Source: Echinococcus granulosus
Lineage: Eukaryota > Platyhelminthes > Cestoda > Cyclophyllidea > Taeniidae
NCBI RefSeq assembly: GCF_000524195.1
Contig: NW_020170403.1
Span: 520,993 to 584,992, forward strand
Reading direction: 5' to 3'
DNA length: 64,000 nucleotides
Positions 35,239-49,300 of this stretch are shown here, piece by piece. The notes under the pieces are model-generated. The model did not search any database. It was not told the origin of the DNA and saw only the letters and a list, made by a program, of their open reading frames with translations. How positions within the stretch are numbered: position 1 is the first letter of the stretch; each line of letters opens with the position of its first letter. The position numbers were made by a program, and so were the translations under genes.

Positions 35239-38200
35239 GTAAATCCCGATGTTTTTAAACTCCTTCTGGATGCATACTCTAGACATCCCTGTTAACCTCT
35301 CTTGCGACGCTGAGATATATTAATTGTTCTTCCAGGTTACAGTTCCACAGACTTAGCTGCTAAGTTTTATGGGAACGAAATTCTGTTTGAAGCTTTGGTT
35401 TCGGTCAGCAGGGACCTTGATAATCTGAATTTTGCAGTGTTTCGTGTAAGTACTGCGATGAATCGGAAGTGTCTGTTTCATTGTTGCTCGATTAAAGGAA
35501 GAGAATCACTTAAATCCATTTTTTTTCTGCCCATGCCCATACTACTCATGCCGACAGAAGTAGAAGTGATAGTGGTGTTTAATGGAGGGGTTATTGTGGC
35601 TGATTATTAAAGGTAGTTTGATTTTGGTTAATCGCCATCAAGTGGTGATTTACCACGCTCAGGGCAAACTGATTTCTTTGCTGGTGAAGAATTGCACCTT
35701 AATGTTGACAAGAGGACTTGAGATGAGGGCTTCAGGGGTTTTCATTCATGCTTAGTTTTAGTGATGAAGCGAATCGCCAACATCTGCATCGACTGGGGGA
35801 GGAAGTAGCATAAACTACCTACCAAATGTGTTCTACAGGCCATGCAATAACCGACTTTAGTAGGCTTCAAAAACCACCAATCCGTTATTTGCTTCTTTCA
35901 CCTAAGCTGTGAAAATACGTAGGTCAGTTTGGATTGTTTACTGCCTTACGCAATCATTCATTTTATCGGTCTTTAAAAAAACGGTCAGACCGTTAGTTAT
36001 TTCCAAAGGACCCATCATCTCACCATTCATTTCCCTCTTCTAAGGCACAGACGACTAAGTTTACTCTGGGTTTTGTAGTGAACCGCAGGTGCAAGTGTTC
36101 ATCAAAATTTGTCCACCTACAACTGGGATCTCTCTACTCCTCAAGGCTCGATACAATAAAAAATTGGGCAAAAAAAACTGCTCTTTAAAAATCAAGCTAG
36201 GACTAGTAAATGATCCGGAAGAAAATCCCATTCACATAAGAGATGCTATGACTCCCTGCTACAATATGGGATGGGAGGGAAGGAGGGGCACGTTGCCTCA
36301 ACTCTTCTTTCATAGTCTTCTCGTGATGTTTCTTCGGGTGTTTATCACCTTTGCTTGGCTCTCGACACACGATCGCATGGGATAAAGAGAGGGATAGTCT
36401 GGATTGTCTTTTGCTGATTTGTAGATGCGACTTCCGGTAAACTTGTGTCTCATTGAGAAAGGATTGGATTATAAATTGCAGTTTGGATTATTTTAGACGT
36501 CGAAAGTTGTTTGGAAAGCCCCTAGTTATTTGCTCTTGGTTATAAAAACTACGCGAATATTTTGACTGTCTCATAAATTTATGAACCTACATGGTTTGAG
36601 TGACGTCTGGAATTTCATTTCTCATAAATTTTGGCGAGCGTAAAAAATAAATTAAATGAACGATTGAACCCGTAATTGCTGGTCAAGTCGTAAGCGTAGC
36701 AACACTTTTGGTTGCAGACGCTGCGGCGTCGGCGTTTGACTGCGACAGGACGCCGAAGGCAGGGGGTAACTCCAGTATTATCTGAGAGAGAGCCAAATTG
36801 TCTCTGGATTTGGAGGGATGAGAAGATAGAAGTAACAAATCTTGGAAAGTTAAATCCGCTATCACCGGCGATGCAACGAGTTGGTAAAAACCTCATTAGG
36901 CATTAAAGTTCACACTGACATTCAGCAAACAACAAAGCCATACGCATAAGAGGCTGAAAAACCTTCAAGAAAAAGAGAAAATCTACAAACATATGAAGAC
37001 AGCTATCCTTCTTCCTCATAGTCTATCTCGTGATCACCTTAGTGATGAAACTGTGATGTTGTAGTTTGCAGGCAGACTGGAGGGATCTCTGGAGTGGAAT
37101 GAAGGGCTAAAAGAAGGCGACGAATGATCAGACTAACGAAGTTATTTACATAGGGCGGAGAGGACTAAAGCGAGAAAAGGAAGATGGAGCAGGCAGGAAA
37201 GGTCACTTCTTCTCTTCTTTCCTCGAAGTGGATTGCTTTACTGTTGTCAAAATTTACTAGTGCAAACAGCGTTCGCTTCGTCCTCTTCCACAACAACCGC
37301 TTCGCCAACCGAAATATTAACTTAACAATTTTACGCCACTGGGATCATTCCATTGGCAAAGGATCTAATTAACATAATCCAGGCAACTAAAGGGAACCGC
37401 TTTAGGATGAAGTAAGTTCACGCATTTCTATGCTGCGGGGAACTTACATCTGTAATAGGAAATTCAAGGTCAGGAATGAGAAGTAAATTTTGACCCAAAA
37501 TGATAAAACGGCTTTTTAAATTAAGTTACTCTTAGTCACATACTTCTAATGTAACCTCACAACTAATTCAACGTCTCGTTCCTGTTGCGCCCTTGCAATC
37601 TCCAACGTCAGCGTACAATGATAGCAACACCATTCCATTTTAAAGCACTTCTTGTCCTTAGTTTTTAGTCTTAATTTTAAATTCTGGACAGATACGAACC
37701 TCGAAATACCAATTTAGTGCGGCTACGAGGCTCATTAAAATGTGGAGCATGCAGTATCGGGTGCTGAACGTGCACTTCAAGAGTGGATAAAAAAATACAG
37801 GATTTAGTAAGGATTAATTAAAGGATTAATTAAACTTGCTTACCCAGTAAATGATTCTAAATGCTACTAAAGTTTTATCTGTTTAAAGAAGTTCTTGTAA
37901 ATGGATCTCTTCTTATTTGAAAAAATCCAGTAGTTTGCATATATCAAATTATGACTTATTCTCATCGCATACATCCTCCGGTGATGTTGTATATTAAACC
38001 TAAATTAGGCAAAAGACTAGCAATTTTAACATATTAAACTTTTTCCCATTTTAGAATTTAAATCGTCTTTGGGATGAGGCTTCTGTGCTGATTTGGTAGG
38101 CGTTAATCTCACCAACAATCTATAACCGCTTCGAATCACATGTCCCTTGAAAATACAATTTATTTCTTCACAAAGTGACCCAATTCTATCAAAAATTTCA

Positions 38201-40006
38201 ATCCGCCTTTGAGGTACGCGAACTGTTAACCTCTTCAAAACAAACAATGTCGCCGACAATACAGCATTGAGAGCATGGAGATGCTAAGAGCAAAAAAGGC
38301 GTACAAAGGGATAGCTAGGATGATGGTGAGTAAGGAGACGAGGCAGGTGTGTGTGGTGCAATATTACATTTGTGGTTCACATCTAGTTTGGAGGTGCTAC
38401 TTTGTGTCAGGCGATCTACTTAGTATTTGCCAGTAGAAAACGCATTATTTTGTTTTTTTTGAAGCAAGCATGGCTGATCACGGATTGAAACATTTTTAAT
38501 TTTCTAACCAAAAACTGGACACGAATCTCCCTACACCTCTGTTGGACGATTCATTGCTCTGCTCATCTGGTGCACGAACTACTGAATTGCATCATGGGTG
38601 GATTTAAAACTCAAGCTCAGCCTCTGTTTTTACGATTCAATTCCGAGGTTACCTATTTGCGTCCCTTGGTCATGGATGAAGCTAGGTGGACAACGCAGGA
38701 GCTCAGTCAAGACAGCTTTACCAGATAAGATTGCCTACAGGGGTAAAGTTGTAACCGCGACACACACTTCCTACAATACCTTGGATATTGGCATTATGCT
38801 AAACCTACACATTTTTCTACCATTCTCACTTCGGAACGGCAGCTCGTAGAATGGATTATCGAAGTAATTGTCAATGCGAATAAAAAGCTTGAATGTTTTA
38901 CCAGTTTGATGTAGCGTATTCCGATTTCGTCAGCAAATCAAATCTCTGAGCACACTTGAGTTTTCCCATAATTCGCAGTAATTTAAGCAGGTTAGGATCA
39001 CAGGAGTCCACTCCTTGTAGACATACATGCATACTGTAAGACCGACCGAAACCGCAAAATAATATACAGATGAAATAGGTTATCAGCAGCAGATGTAATT
39101 CAAATGGGCACGAGATAACCAAATTAATTCCTGCCAGTTCTTCATAGTACTAGGTAGATAATTTAAGAATACTTCTTGTTGGGAAGGCCATTGACACCAT
39201 ATCCCACGGCCACCACATCCCACAGTGTGTGTTCACTAAACACATCCTAGCCCTGCCGGTAGCTAATAAACTATTCACCCTTCGCCCTTATGTTCGAGTC
39301 TCGAACGGTATGGAGAGGGCTCAGTGGTAATGGTTTGGCCTTGAGCAAGTTAACAACTCCTGCTAATCACTTGCATCCGTGGCTTACTACAAACACAAAA
39401 GAAGCATCTACTTTTAAAAGTAATGATATGTGGTGTGTGGATTGTGTAACGGGATAATAAGCTGTTTGAGAATAAGCAAGGGTATGTTCTCCAGGTTAAA
39501 TACAGTGAGTGGAGGCTTTGGGAATAAACAGCGACCTGTACGTTCATCTAGTGTAGTCAACAGACCATCCAGTCTAAACTCAGCATTTTTTTGGTGAATG
39601 TGCACGAAGTAAATAATATAAAGCTAGTTTCCTAAAGTTTGTTGTCATCTGTTGCTTTGTAGCATGCCACGCCCATTTTTCAAGCAGCTTCTATCATGGC
39701 TTTCCATTCTGTGTTGGTTGTTACATGGTGCAAATGTAAAGTTTTAGTCCTTATGCTGAACATTGCCAAAAAATGTTCTCGACTGTTTCAGATGGACCCA
39801 CACCCACAATCATAGGGCATGGATGAAAATATGCTACAGGAGGTCACCGAAAACGAGAAGAACAGGGTTTGCAAGTCCATATGCTTATACATTTGCTTGA
39901 CTCGGGAGATGTTTTATTCTTGAGGCCTCATTTTGTATCTGATCTTGGAAGAATTTCTGTCCGAAGTTGAAAGCTGCTGTTGAGTACGTCGATAAGGACG
40001 TATCAT

Positions 40007-40055
40007 AGTGCAGCACCCCGAGACTTTTCTGAGGACGAAAGAGTAGAATATGCAC
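40007..40055 (-). repeat. Possible partial inverted copy of repeat family A
   Basis: Read on the minus strand, ctctttcgtcctcagaaaag followed by tctcggggtgctgcac resembles block 2 of the copies at 24135, 24968 and 59213. Block 1 was not found at the expected distance. Confidence 0.35.
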
Positions 40056-40149
40056 AGAAGGCCTGAGGAGGACTACTTGTTGGACCCGGAGTCCGTGTCG
40101 CCCAACAGCAGTACAACTGCGGAGCCTTAAGAGCGTGGTTCCTTCTCAT

Positions 40150-40225
40150 TTTGAGCATCACCCCTGGGGTTCCCCTTGTCAACCTTCCGCTTCAACCATC
40201 ACAAAGTAATCGGTGTTTTAAAACA
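40150..40225 (+). repeat. Dispersed repeat family B, copy 2
   Basis: It matches 12181-12256 by eye, same orientation, sharing the tttgagc start and the ttcaaccatcacaaag-type core. Confidence 0.45.
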
Positions 40226-40652
40226 AAAGCAGCCAAAACCAGCTGCTCCAGTGGTCTAATTCATGTGTAACAAAGAAGAGTTTCAAATTTTGGTGTTTCT
40301 GCCTTAATGGCTTGATTACCTATCCGCTCCCCAACTGTGCTGACACGATGCTACAGCAAAAATTCTTTCCAAGCATGTATCCTTTTCCTCACTAAATAAC
40401 ATGTAGAATATCGAAAGCCCTCAGTTAAATCAAGATAGACCTCTACTCTAATAACGGTTTGGAGTTATTAGGGGCTGGAAATTCCACTGCACTTTTATAC
40501 GTCATTAATTTCGGTGGTATTGCCCTTGAAGTGACCCAGTTACCTCTGAAAAAAGTTAAAAGCGTGCGTGACCAAATGTAGGCTTGTCATCCGTATCCAA
40601 AAGGCCTGGGTGATCAAAAAATTTGTTCTGTTTTGGATAAAAGGTCATTGTA

Positions 40653-41105
40653 ATGATGTTTTTGAACCTGTTAGAGGTGGTAAAGGAAAGCCTACTGTTT
40701 GGGCTTGGACACTGTGTAGCATACAAATGCGTAAGTAGACACAGTGCTCCACTTTTCCCCAAACTCATTTCATCATTTGGTCACTTAGACAGACTGATAA
40801 GCCATTGCCACAGACGGCATAGTGAGAATGAAATGTCACTAATTTGTTGGCCGATTTGTAGAAATGACATTCTGACTCAAACCCTAATATCCAATAGCTG
40901 GTTCATTCAAATCCCATACTGCACTTTCAGATTACAAATTCAAAAAACTTTACAGCTTCATTCGCGAGCAGTTTACCTATCGCAAAATCTGAAAGTAGAC
41001 CTTCCTACCTTTGTGAATTATGCATCAAAATATTTTTCCAATAGTCTTATAAAACGCTTGAAAAACAAACTAGTGCAACAAATACTCTCACCTTTTGTCC
41101 CATGA
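40653..41105 (+). CDS. Hypothetical 150-residue open frame, doubtful
   Basis: It starts with a true ATG and runs 150 codons without an intron, the longest such frame in the gene-poor 35-51 kb interval. The product begins MMFLNLLEVVKESLLFGLGH and is rich in Leu, Ser, His and Lys. I see no domain, signal peptide or repeat. A frame of this length is uncommon but not impossible by chance in AT-rich DNA. No poly(A) signal or promoter was recognised nearby. Confidence 0.2.
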   Translation: MMFLNLLEVVKESLLFGLGHCVAYKCVSRHSAPLFPKLISSFGHLDRLISHCHRRHSENEMSLICWPICRNDILTQTLISNSWFIQIPYCTFRLQIQKTLQLHSRAVYLSQNLKVDLPTFVNYASKYFSNSLIKRLKNKLVQQILSPFVP

Positions 41106-42102
41106 CACGTTTGGTGAGGGCAGAAGGACCCGTAGAGAAGTTTCCCTGGTTTTTTGGATAGGGTTACAAGCTATGAAAGAAGTGATATGCCTTAGAGGGC
41201 CTTTTACCTAGTGAGTCACTTCATCATCTTGGCTGAAATGCCAGATTATAAATCGTTTCATCTAGATCATGTGCTACCAAGCGGTAACAAATTTCTAATG
41301 CAGTATCCACATGAGCTTCTACAGACCATTTGAGGCATTGGTGCGTTAATGAGTTGGAGTGTCTCTCCATCGTCGTGGTGACCCCACTGCTGCAGGATTG
41401 AACTGTCGAGGGTAGAATTTCTGTAAAGCTGTAAAAGTTAAATGATCTCACAAGTAAAAGTTATTCGACACAATCCCATCTTCTTTCCTAAAATAGCCTT
41501 ACCTCCCCACTTTGATCTCGCTCCATTCTTTCACCTGAAAGGTCTAATTATTATCAAGGTCCGGGAGAGGGTGTAAATTGATCGCTCTGATAGTCCCCTT
41601 TTTTATAAGGACGGATTGGTGAAATCAGTCCTCTCTAAAACAAGTTAACCTGGCTGAGGTCTAGATAATAAGATTTAGAGGTGTCAGTGGATGACAAAAA
41701 TCAAATTTGCTGGCTATAACGCATCCCTGTTATTCACCTGAAAATCCAGCTTATGCAACTCAATGCTGCCATGAAGTAAGCCGAAGACACGTAGACCTAA
41801 AATGCATTCCGAGTACCTTCAGTCTCTTCAGCTGGTATTCTGCTTTCGTGAACGAGGTTTTGCATTCCTTTTTCAGTTCTCCTGACCACGTAATTGATCA
41901 GTCAAAATTTCGGAGCGCCAGACACCCACCAATTTATAATGTCTCCATAGCCAACCTCACGATGGTGAAATTTTTCGTATCACATACAAGAAAATGAAAA
42001 AAGTAATCAGAGTTCTCTGAGTTCCCTTCAATACGACAGTATAAAGTACTAAACGTGTTCTTTTACGAATACTCGGTGATTTAGTTCGAAAACCTGCAGG
42101 CA

Positions 42103-42335
42103 AGAGCGGTAATGAGATGGTGAACAACGTGACTTTTGCACCTCAAGAGTACTTCAGGGCCTGTAGGGAGATACGACGAGACGCTCAGCCGATTGGCAAC
42201 AAGGCTGTCAATGTTTTAAAGCTTGTCAGCTGTTTGTTTGTCAGTGACGATCACGACTGTGGCAGCTTTCACCTCACGGCTTCCGTGATCATCCCTGCGA
42301 GCATTCAGCCGATGCGTGGAATGCTCAATCGCTAG
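42103..42335 (+). CDS. Possible exon or short hypothetical gene
   Basis: The segment after the acceptor-like aacctgcag stays open to a TAG stop and contains an ATG at 42117. It is more GC-rich than its surroundings. The translation (VNNVTFAPQEYFRACREIRR, then VSDDHDCGSFHLTASVII) looks protein-like in composition but matches nothing I know. It could be a terminal exon of a gene interrupted by the nearby gap, or an old mobile-element fragment. Confidence 0.25.
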
Positions 42336-43262
42336 ATCAAGTCCTTCTGTCGTCAAAGATTTCTATCCATTTTGAAATGCTTGAATAAGTGTACTACCAC
42401 AGTAGTGGACGATGTTGTAGTGTACACTCTTCCCTTGAAAACTCCAAAGTCCCATTCAGCCTGAACGGCCCTGGTATATTGGCAATCCTGCCAAAGACAT
42501 GGCAGCCGAGTAGGAAACTGCACAAACTTACAACCTTTTTCATTTGTCTGAATTCAGCCATCAACTTGTTTATTCCCTAAGGCAGGCAAGATTCTACCAC
42601 TTTTAATTATTCGGGTTGTAGTCGCAAGAGGTACAATATGCAAATAACTAACACAAATGCGCTTATAAGGCGTTTGTGGGTGTGTTGTGTGATGAGAAGC
42701 GTACGATGAAGGAATAAACCCACGAGCTTATCATCAGTCAGAATGCCTGACTATTTTTGTCCTTTTTAGGTCGGATTGGGCCAATGGATGTGCCTTTTCC
42801 ATCCCCTGAACACTGACTGATCCCTTCTGTGAACAGGTGTGTTATGGTTGGATACCAGACTTCACATTCAAGAAGGAGAATACAGCCAAACTTTACGAAA
42901 TCATCACCGAAATTCCCTCTATTTTGCAAATTTTGATTCATTCTCTGCTACTTTTTTCTGAGAAGAGACCTGCATTTATGTTTTATCTACTTCAAAACAT
43001 TAGCAGAGAATAGCTTGCTATAGCTATAGGACTGTTCCATTATCAAAACTGATCTTTCTACGCTGTCACAAATTCAGTGAAAACGTATAAATTAAAGTGA
43101 TTTTACATTAAATCGTTTGATCGCCGTTTGTTTGGATACACTTTCTGGGTGGCGAGTGGGGAGATTGGATCAACCACACGACTGAGAAGGCGCCATGGAG
43201 ATCCTCAAGGAAAAGGCAAACTCTAAATCCTCCTTAAAACTTTGCGCACTTGTGAGATATCA

Positions 43263-43362
43263 NNNNNNNNNNNNNNNNNNNNNNNNNNNNNNNNNNNNNN
43301 NNNNNNNNNNNNNNNNNNNNNNNNNNNNNNNNNNNNNNNNNNNNNNNNNNNNNNNNNNNNNN
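43263..43362. other. Assembly gap, 100 N
   Basis: Exactly 100 unknown bases. A round number like this is the usual placeholder for a gap of unknown size, so distances across it are not real. Confidence 0.98.
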
Positions 43363-46300
43363 CATTGTGTGCTATGAATAGACCTTCCTTTTTCGGTTTT
43401 CAACTATCATAAAGTCATTTCTGATTCAGATTCAAGTCTTGTATTATGAATAAGCCATCCCCACCAGGTGGACCTGGGGTTTTACATGTTTGCAAAGATA
43501 GTTCTATTTTCCTCGCAAATGTAGCCACAAGGAAGAAGCATAAAATATTTTGGGGATAAAAGTGAATGCCAAGCCGGAGGTGGATCGAGACGATGGGTGA
43601 GAAGGAAGCGACATATAGAGTTCACCTTTATGCGCAAAAGCATTTCTGCCTTATTTAATCGTTAAATAATATTCGTTGTGAGTGAATATAAACTACGATT
43701 AGCAGATAGCTGCCCATGCTCTTGATAGAAATGTTAAAAGAAAATGAACCTATTTAATGTGCAACAAATTCAAAGCATCGAAATGGTTCGAAAAATGCCC
43801 ACTTTCAAGGTTTCATTGAAGCTGTCATAATTAATAAAGTAGATTTGTGTGAACAGCTTTTTGGTCCACCAGAATTAGCTGTTGGGCAGTTATAACCCGG
43901 TGTTATGCACAAGAAATTGGGTCCTGTCGAACTTCCAACCCATCCACCCAATGGGAGGAGGCTTTGAAGCAGACGGCCATTAGTCCACATGAATGAGTAG
44001 GCAAGGGGCTACGATGCGTGTGTATGTATAAACTAGCTGACAAAGTGGGCACTGCCGGGGATACAAGATGGTTTACCTTGAATATTGGCCCACTTCAAAG
44101 GGCATTCATTTGTGGTATCACCCGATCAAAAGGGACGGAACAGCGTCACGGCGTGCCTACAATGCTCGGAAATCACTGTGAAGCAAGAATATTTGCTGAG
44201 CTTGTTTGCACCCCGGCATCGACCACGATGTCCAAATTAACCTTGAATAAGTTGCATAGCATACGAAGGTGAAGGTGGAGTTGTTACAAATGTGTATAAG
44301 AATGAAGAGGCCGTAACCCAAGCGGCAGCTCAATTGCGACAAATCGCAATAACAAACGAGAAAATCGGCACAAGGTAGCAGAGGTGGAAAAAAGTGCATT
44401 TTGAGACATTGTTCACCATAATACAAATTAGGTAACTGCAAATGGCTTCTTCCTTATAATACTCGTTGAGATAATCAGTGATCTGATTCTTTCCCAATGG
44501 GCCTCAAGTTTCCTGGGAATTAAAGTACTCCCTCTTGAATCACCAAAGTAATTCCAGCTAGCTCTGTTACCAACTCACTTCTCGTATGAAATATTATCAC
44601 TTGAATGTCTGACCCTGATGTCCAGGAAAGAATGTGATCACTTCAAGCTCGAAGGAGCTTAATCATGGAGGTGCTTGCAAGAACTCGCATGTTCCGTACA
44701 GTTTTTACAATGACCATAAGACTACCGGAAAATGCTGCTTCAGCTATTTTGTCCCTTGAATTAGGTACCTGTACGCGGGTCCTTGAGTACCCCAGCAGGT
44801 TGCTCTTGGCTTGGCTACATGGTCTCCGGACCACACCATTGGCCTCCCCACTCTTCCATGCTCAAGTATTACATGTTCTCCCACAGTGCCTTGAATTGCT
44901 GCCACCTCGAGGAAGACCCGGAGCCCTAAATTATGAACAATGGGTTAGTTCTTCTTTAACAGGATAAGCTGGCAGGTAAGTCTGCCATTAAACAACATTT
45001 TGTCATTGGAAGTGGCAAAACCGAGCCCCAACTAATTCTGCTTATAGTGTGTGACTGCCTGATGATTATATCTTAAGAGCTATCATCGACACAGAGCAAG
45101 AGGGAGGATAAGGCAGTGTTTCCCTTCTTTCCTTTGGAGTATGATCTCTTGCCAGGGGTGGGCTGGGTGATGGGAGGCATGAGTTTGTGGATCTTTTTGT
45201 GACACTAAGAATAGACCTACTTCTCAAGAAAAAAGACAGTTTTCTTGCACATTTTTGAATTATATTCCGCCGTTTGGGCATTTAGTGAGGTGGAATTGAG
45301 GCGAAAGCAGGAGGATGTGTGGGAAATCACGATGCATAAGTGTTAACATTTGTATCCATCCATGTCTCAAGTGCCTACACTCTATAAACAGTCATTGCAG
45401 CGAGATTGACAGAAGGCTGCACGATTTTCTTCAATCATCGCATTCAGCAGGATGCATAATACACCTTTTGTGTTGTGAATGACTATATCTACTCTCATGA
45501 GATTTCTTTCCTAGGGAAATTAGTGAACTTGATAAGAAGTAATAAACTATTCCATTGTTGAGAAGGTGGGCATCTGTGTGCTGATGGAGATTGCAGACCC
45601 GAAATACACCGAGTTGCACCTTACCACGTGACAAAATTGACGTTGACAGCATTTAAATGGCAGGAGACGTGCAAAATTGCAGAGGCGAGGTGGGCGAGGC
45701 CGTTCAGATCAGTTAAAGAGACTGAACAGGCGGAGAGGAGATTGCAAAGCTGCGTTAAGAGTTGTCGCCTCCGCCGATGTTCAGTCAACTTCTTGAGTCC
45801 AGCGGCTCGAGAAATTCACAACCAGACATTAATGCTGACCACAAGGTACTCTGAAATTACTGAAGGCGGGTGGTGACGATTTTGTGGGGAGAGAAGTTAA
45901 GATACGCAGCTTTTTTGAAACAAAACATCCCAAGGAATAAGTTTGACAGTCTTTTACAACTCCACTTTCAGCAGCGAGGTCGTCTTGATGTCATTCCGCT
46001 ACCGTAAAAGTACACCAGCAGGATGAATGATTCTGTAAGTTCTATCTTGCTGACCATCGACAAATTTATTGTTGAAGCTGGAGCAGCAGTGGATGAAGGG
46101 AAGAACAAAGGAAGACAAGTTAATCCCTTTTATTGGTAGTCACCTTCTGATCCATAGTAAGGCTTTCACTCATTCAATACCTTCACTTAATTTCAGTCCA
46201 CTGCACCTTGTCTCTTTGATACTCATCCAGGGCGAAACCAAAACGTCCTGCTTCGTGAGGGAAAGTGGATAAAGATACCAGTCACTCTATTGGTAAGTTA

Positions 46301-49300
46301 TTTAATGATTCGGACTTAATTTAAGGTGCTACAACTTTTACTTTGTATTATTTTAAGTTGTTTTTAATAAAATGAACAATAAGGACAGTTTGCAAAGGGG
46401 ATTCCGAGTTAAGTAATCGGGGGTGGCTTTCAACAAGAAGTTGTGAAACCGCGGGTGGATAGGAAAAAGTGAACAGATTGAAAGGCACATTACTAACAGC
46501 AATTGGCGTTCGTTTTTGCGTGGTTTCTATTCTTTGGTTCCATTTGCAAGGTTCTTAAATTGATGCTACTGCACGGCTTAAATGCTGGCTGGCATTTGCC
46601 GCATCGCCGCTGCTGTTGATGCTGTTGTTGTAGTTACTATCGCTGCTCTGTGCGATTAGCTTGCTCATCCGTGTACCAGTTTCCCGTTCTCCGTTGGACA
46701 ATTTCTGTACCCTTAAAGAAACACGACTAATGGGATAAATACGATTTCCTACCGGGCTTGTTTTACTGCTTGGCTCCTTGTTTTATCAGCGCTCTACGTT
46801 TGGGGCAGCAGGGAGAAGTTAATGACCAGCATCATGAGATCGTGAGTTGTGGTGGACGAAGAAAGGGCAGATAAGAATGAGTGGATATGAATTAATGGAT
46901 CGTAGAATGAAGGATGCATTCCTGACTTATGGATGAATGAATATGAATGTGTAGATTTGGAAGTGGTAAATGGGCCGACCCGAAATGTGTTGATCCCGGT
47001 TGGAGGTATGGAGCCAGGGCGGATTAGGTGATGGACGAGCAGATGAAATCCCTAGAGGATCTGCTCATTGCAGTAGCCAAAACAACTATTAGGCAACTTC
47101 GTGGTTTAAGCAGTCTGTCCGTTTTTATTCATTGGAGTGGTCGCAAAGTGATTGCAATGGTCAAACAATTGTGATAAAGAGATAAGTGTAAGGACCAGTC
47201 TGTCTCCTTACTTCCTTTATCCATTTGGTGGCTATCCTCGTGACACTAGAAAGGGCAACTGCCATATCAACTTTAAAAATGTTTAAAATCTTTTAACCGC
47301 TACGAATTCTGATTACTGTAGTTAAGAGGTTGGACAAAAATGCAATAAACTAGAAGCTGTTTTATTTTCCTAACGCAAGAGGAGTGCACAAGGGAATGTG
47401 AACTCCAGATCCCCCTTCAAGAGGGATTGGAACACACCGCCAGTGAAAGAGCATTCAACATAGTCTAGAGTCATTTAATCATCGGTAAGTGTCTTGGCAC
47501 CAATTCAGTCGGCTGAAACAACCTGAAAACCCACTTTTCGTCCTGATGGACTGATCAAATCTCTGTTTGGCTAGTCTACCACCGCTCGTCTCCCACCTAC
47601 CACCATCTAAAATAACAACTTCTGGGAGCCTCAAAACAACATGAAGAACTAGTTTCCGTAGTGGTTTGTGAGACAGCTGAGACGCTGCAATGTAACACTT
47701 TGGAGACTCCATAAATATGTCCCTGCTGATTCGTATGGATACATAATTTACGTGCTCTCATTCACAAGGAAATCTGCGCACTGCACGCTCCCTAGTGCTA
47801 CTGTGCGTTAACTTTCCCCGGATTTACCTGAACATGTTTAATGTGTCAAGTTGACACCATGTTGTGACAAGAAGGCGAATTATTTAGCTGGAGTGTCCGA
47901 GTGAGATTTTGTGGTACTATTTAAATCCAATTTAGATTTTCGGATCTCGACTGTTAATTGCGAATTTCAAGGCAAGGAAGAGTGAATACCAGTTACCGAT
48001 AAAGCTAAACTGTTCGATTTTCTTGGTTAAGGTGAATGATATGAAGCATCCTAGAGATCAAAGCAGACTGTTATTGGTGTCGGAAGAAGCCATTTTCGAT
48101 TGAATAGTAAAAAGGAATAAAAGAAGGTCTCACTGACTTATCTTTTTGCAGGTGGACATTTACCTTCCACTGGTGTAGCCTGAGAGTGGTCCTTGTCCTT
48201 CATCCTCCATTTAAAGATGGGTATTTACCTTCTCAGGGATGTCCAAATACTGAAAGCTGCGCGTAGTAGATGACACAATCCACCGAATTGTAAGTAAATT
48301 ACCCATTCGCAGTAGGTGGATGTTTGTTGTTCGCCTTATAAACATCCGACTTACTTGCCACCATTTATTCGCATTTCCTCTTGGTCACCATCTTAAAGTC
48401 GCGACGTCCCCTCATTTCCACAGTCTCCAGGCCCTTCCTGACTGATGTGCATTGACAGGTCCTCAGTGATGCCTCAGAATGTTATAGTCAAGTATAATCT
48501 GGCTCCGTGTCTCTTTAGTTCCACCTTCAAAGTGACAGCTATCTTGCATCCCTTTTGAGCTTACAGTAGCACTTACTTCACAATGCCATGTAGGTAGGAG
48601 CTATTGACAGGTGGAGGGTGTGGGTAAAGATAATGTGGTAAGTAAGCGCAGTTGAAATGAAATTGTAAATACAAATTGTTAAGGTATTCGCCTTTACTAT
48701 TCATTGGTTAGTTTGTTCACTCATTCATTCCTTCATTCAGTTTTCTTTTCACTTACCAATCCATTTACCAATTCCTTACCTAATCATTCACAGATCTTCA
48801 CTTTTCTCAACCTGTGACTTCTATCCACCAAAAGTTAATTTAAACACTTCTGAGGGGAGAGGAAATTGACTACTGTCCACTCTCGTCCCATTGATAGAAT
48901 TAACAAGAAGGAGTCACTTAAAGTAGGATCTACCTTTAACCACCCATCTCGTGATGAGTTTGCACTGATTGTCGACGTTCAAGGCGGATCTCGACTAACC
49001 TTAGAAAACAGGCCTTTCAATGAGACAATTACCTTGCAATGCTCTATGCTTTTAAGCCCCTTTAGAAGTGGATGGAAGGTGCATTTTACCAAGCACTGTT
49101 CAAAAATTTACGCTAGGATGGTTGAAGGAAAAATTTTCTTTGAAATGAGTTATTCTCATTTATTGCAAATCCTTAATTCGCTTAAACCTTAAAGGTGGCG
49201 TTAACCAAAGAGTTCAAGCACTTTTCAAATAACTTTTAGTTTTCATTTTCAAGATTCGTCACAATTGAAGCATTCCGCCTTCACTGCGATGTGGTGCCAG

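Larger units (their letters stand above)
35239..43262. other. Gene-poor spacer, left part
   Basis: Eight kilobases without a gene I can support. It holds repeat copies near 40.0-40.2 kb and a 150-codon ATG frame at 40653-41105. A 72-codon frame at 42117-42335 follows an acceptor-like AG. None has a recognisable domain. The sequence is otherwise AT-rich and featureless. Confidence 0.45.

Noticed and set aside
48866..49192. 108-codon plus-strand frame
   Set aside because: It begins at TTG, not ATG, and has no recognised domain or splice sites.
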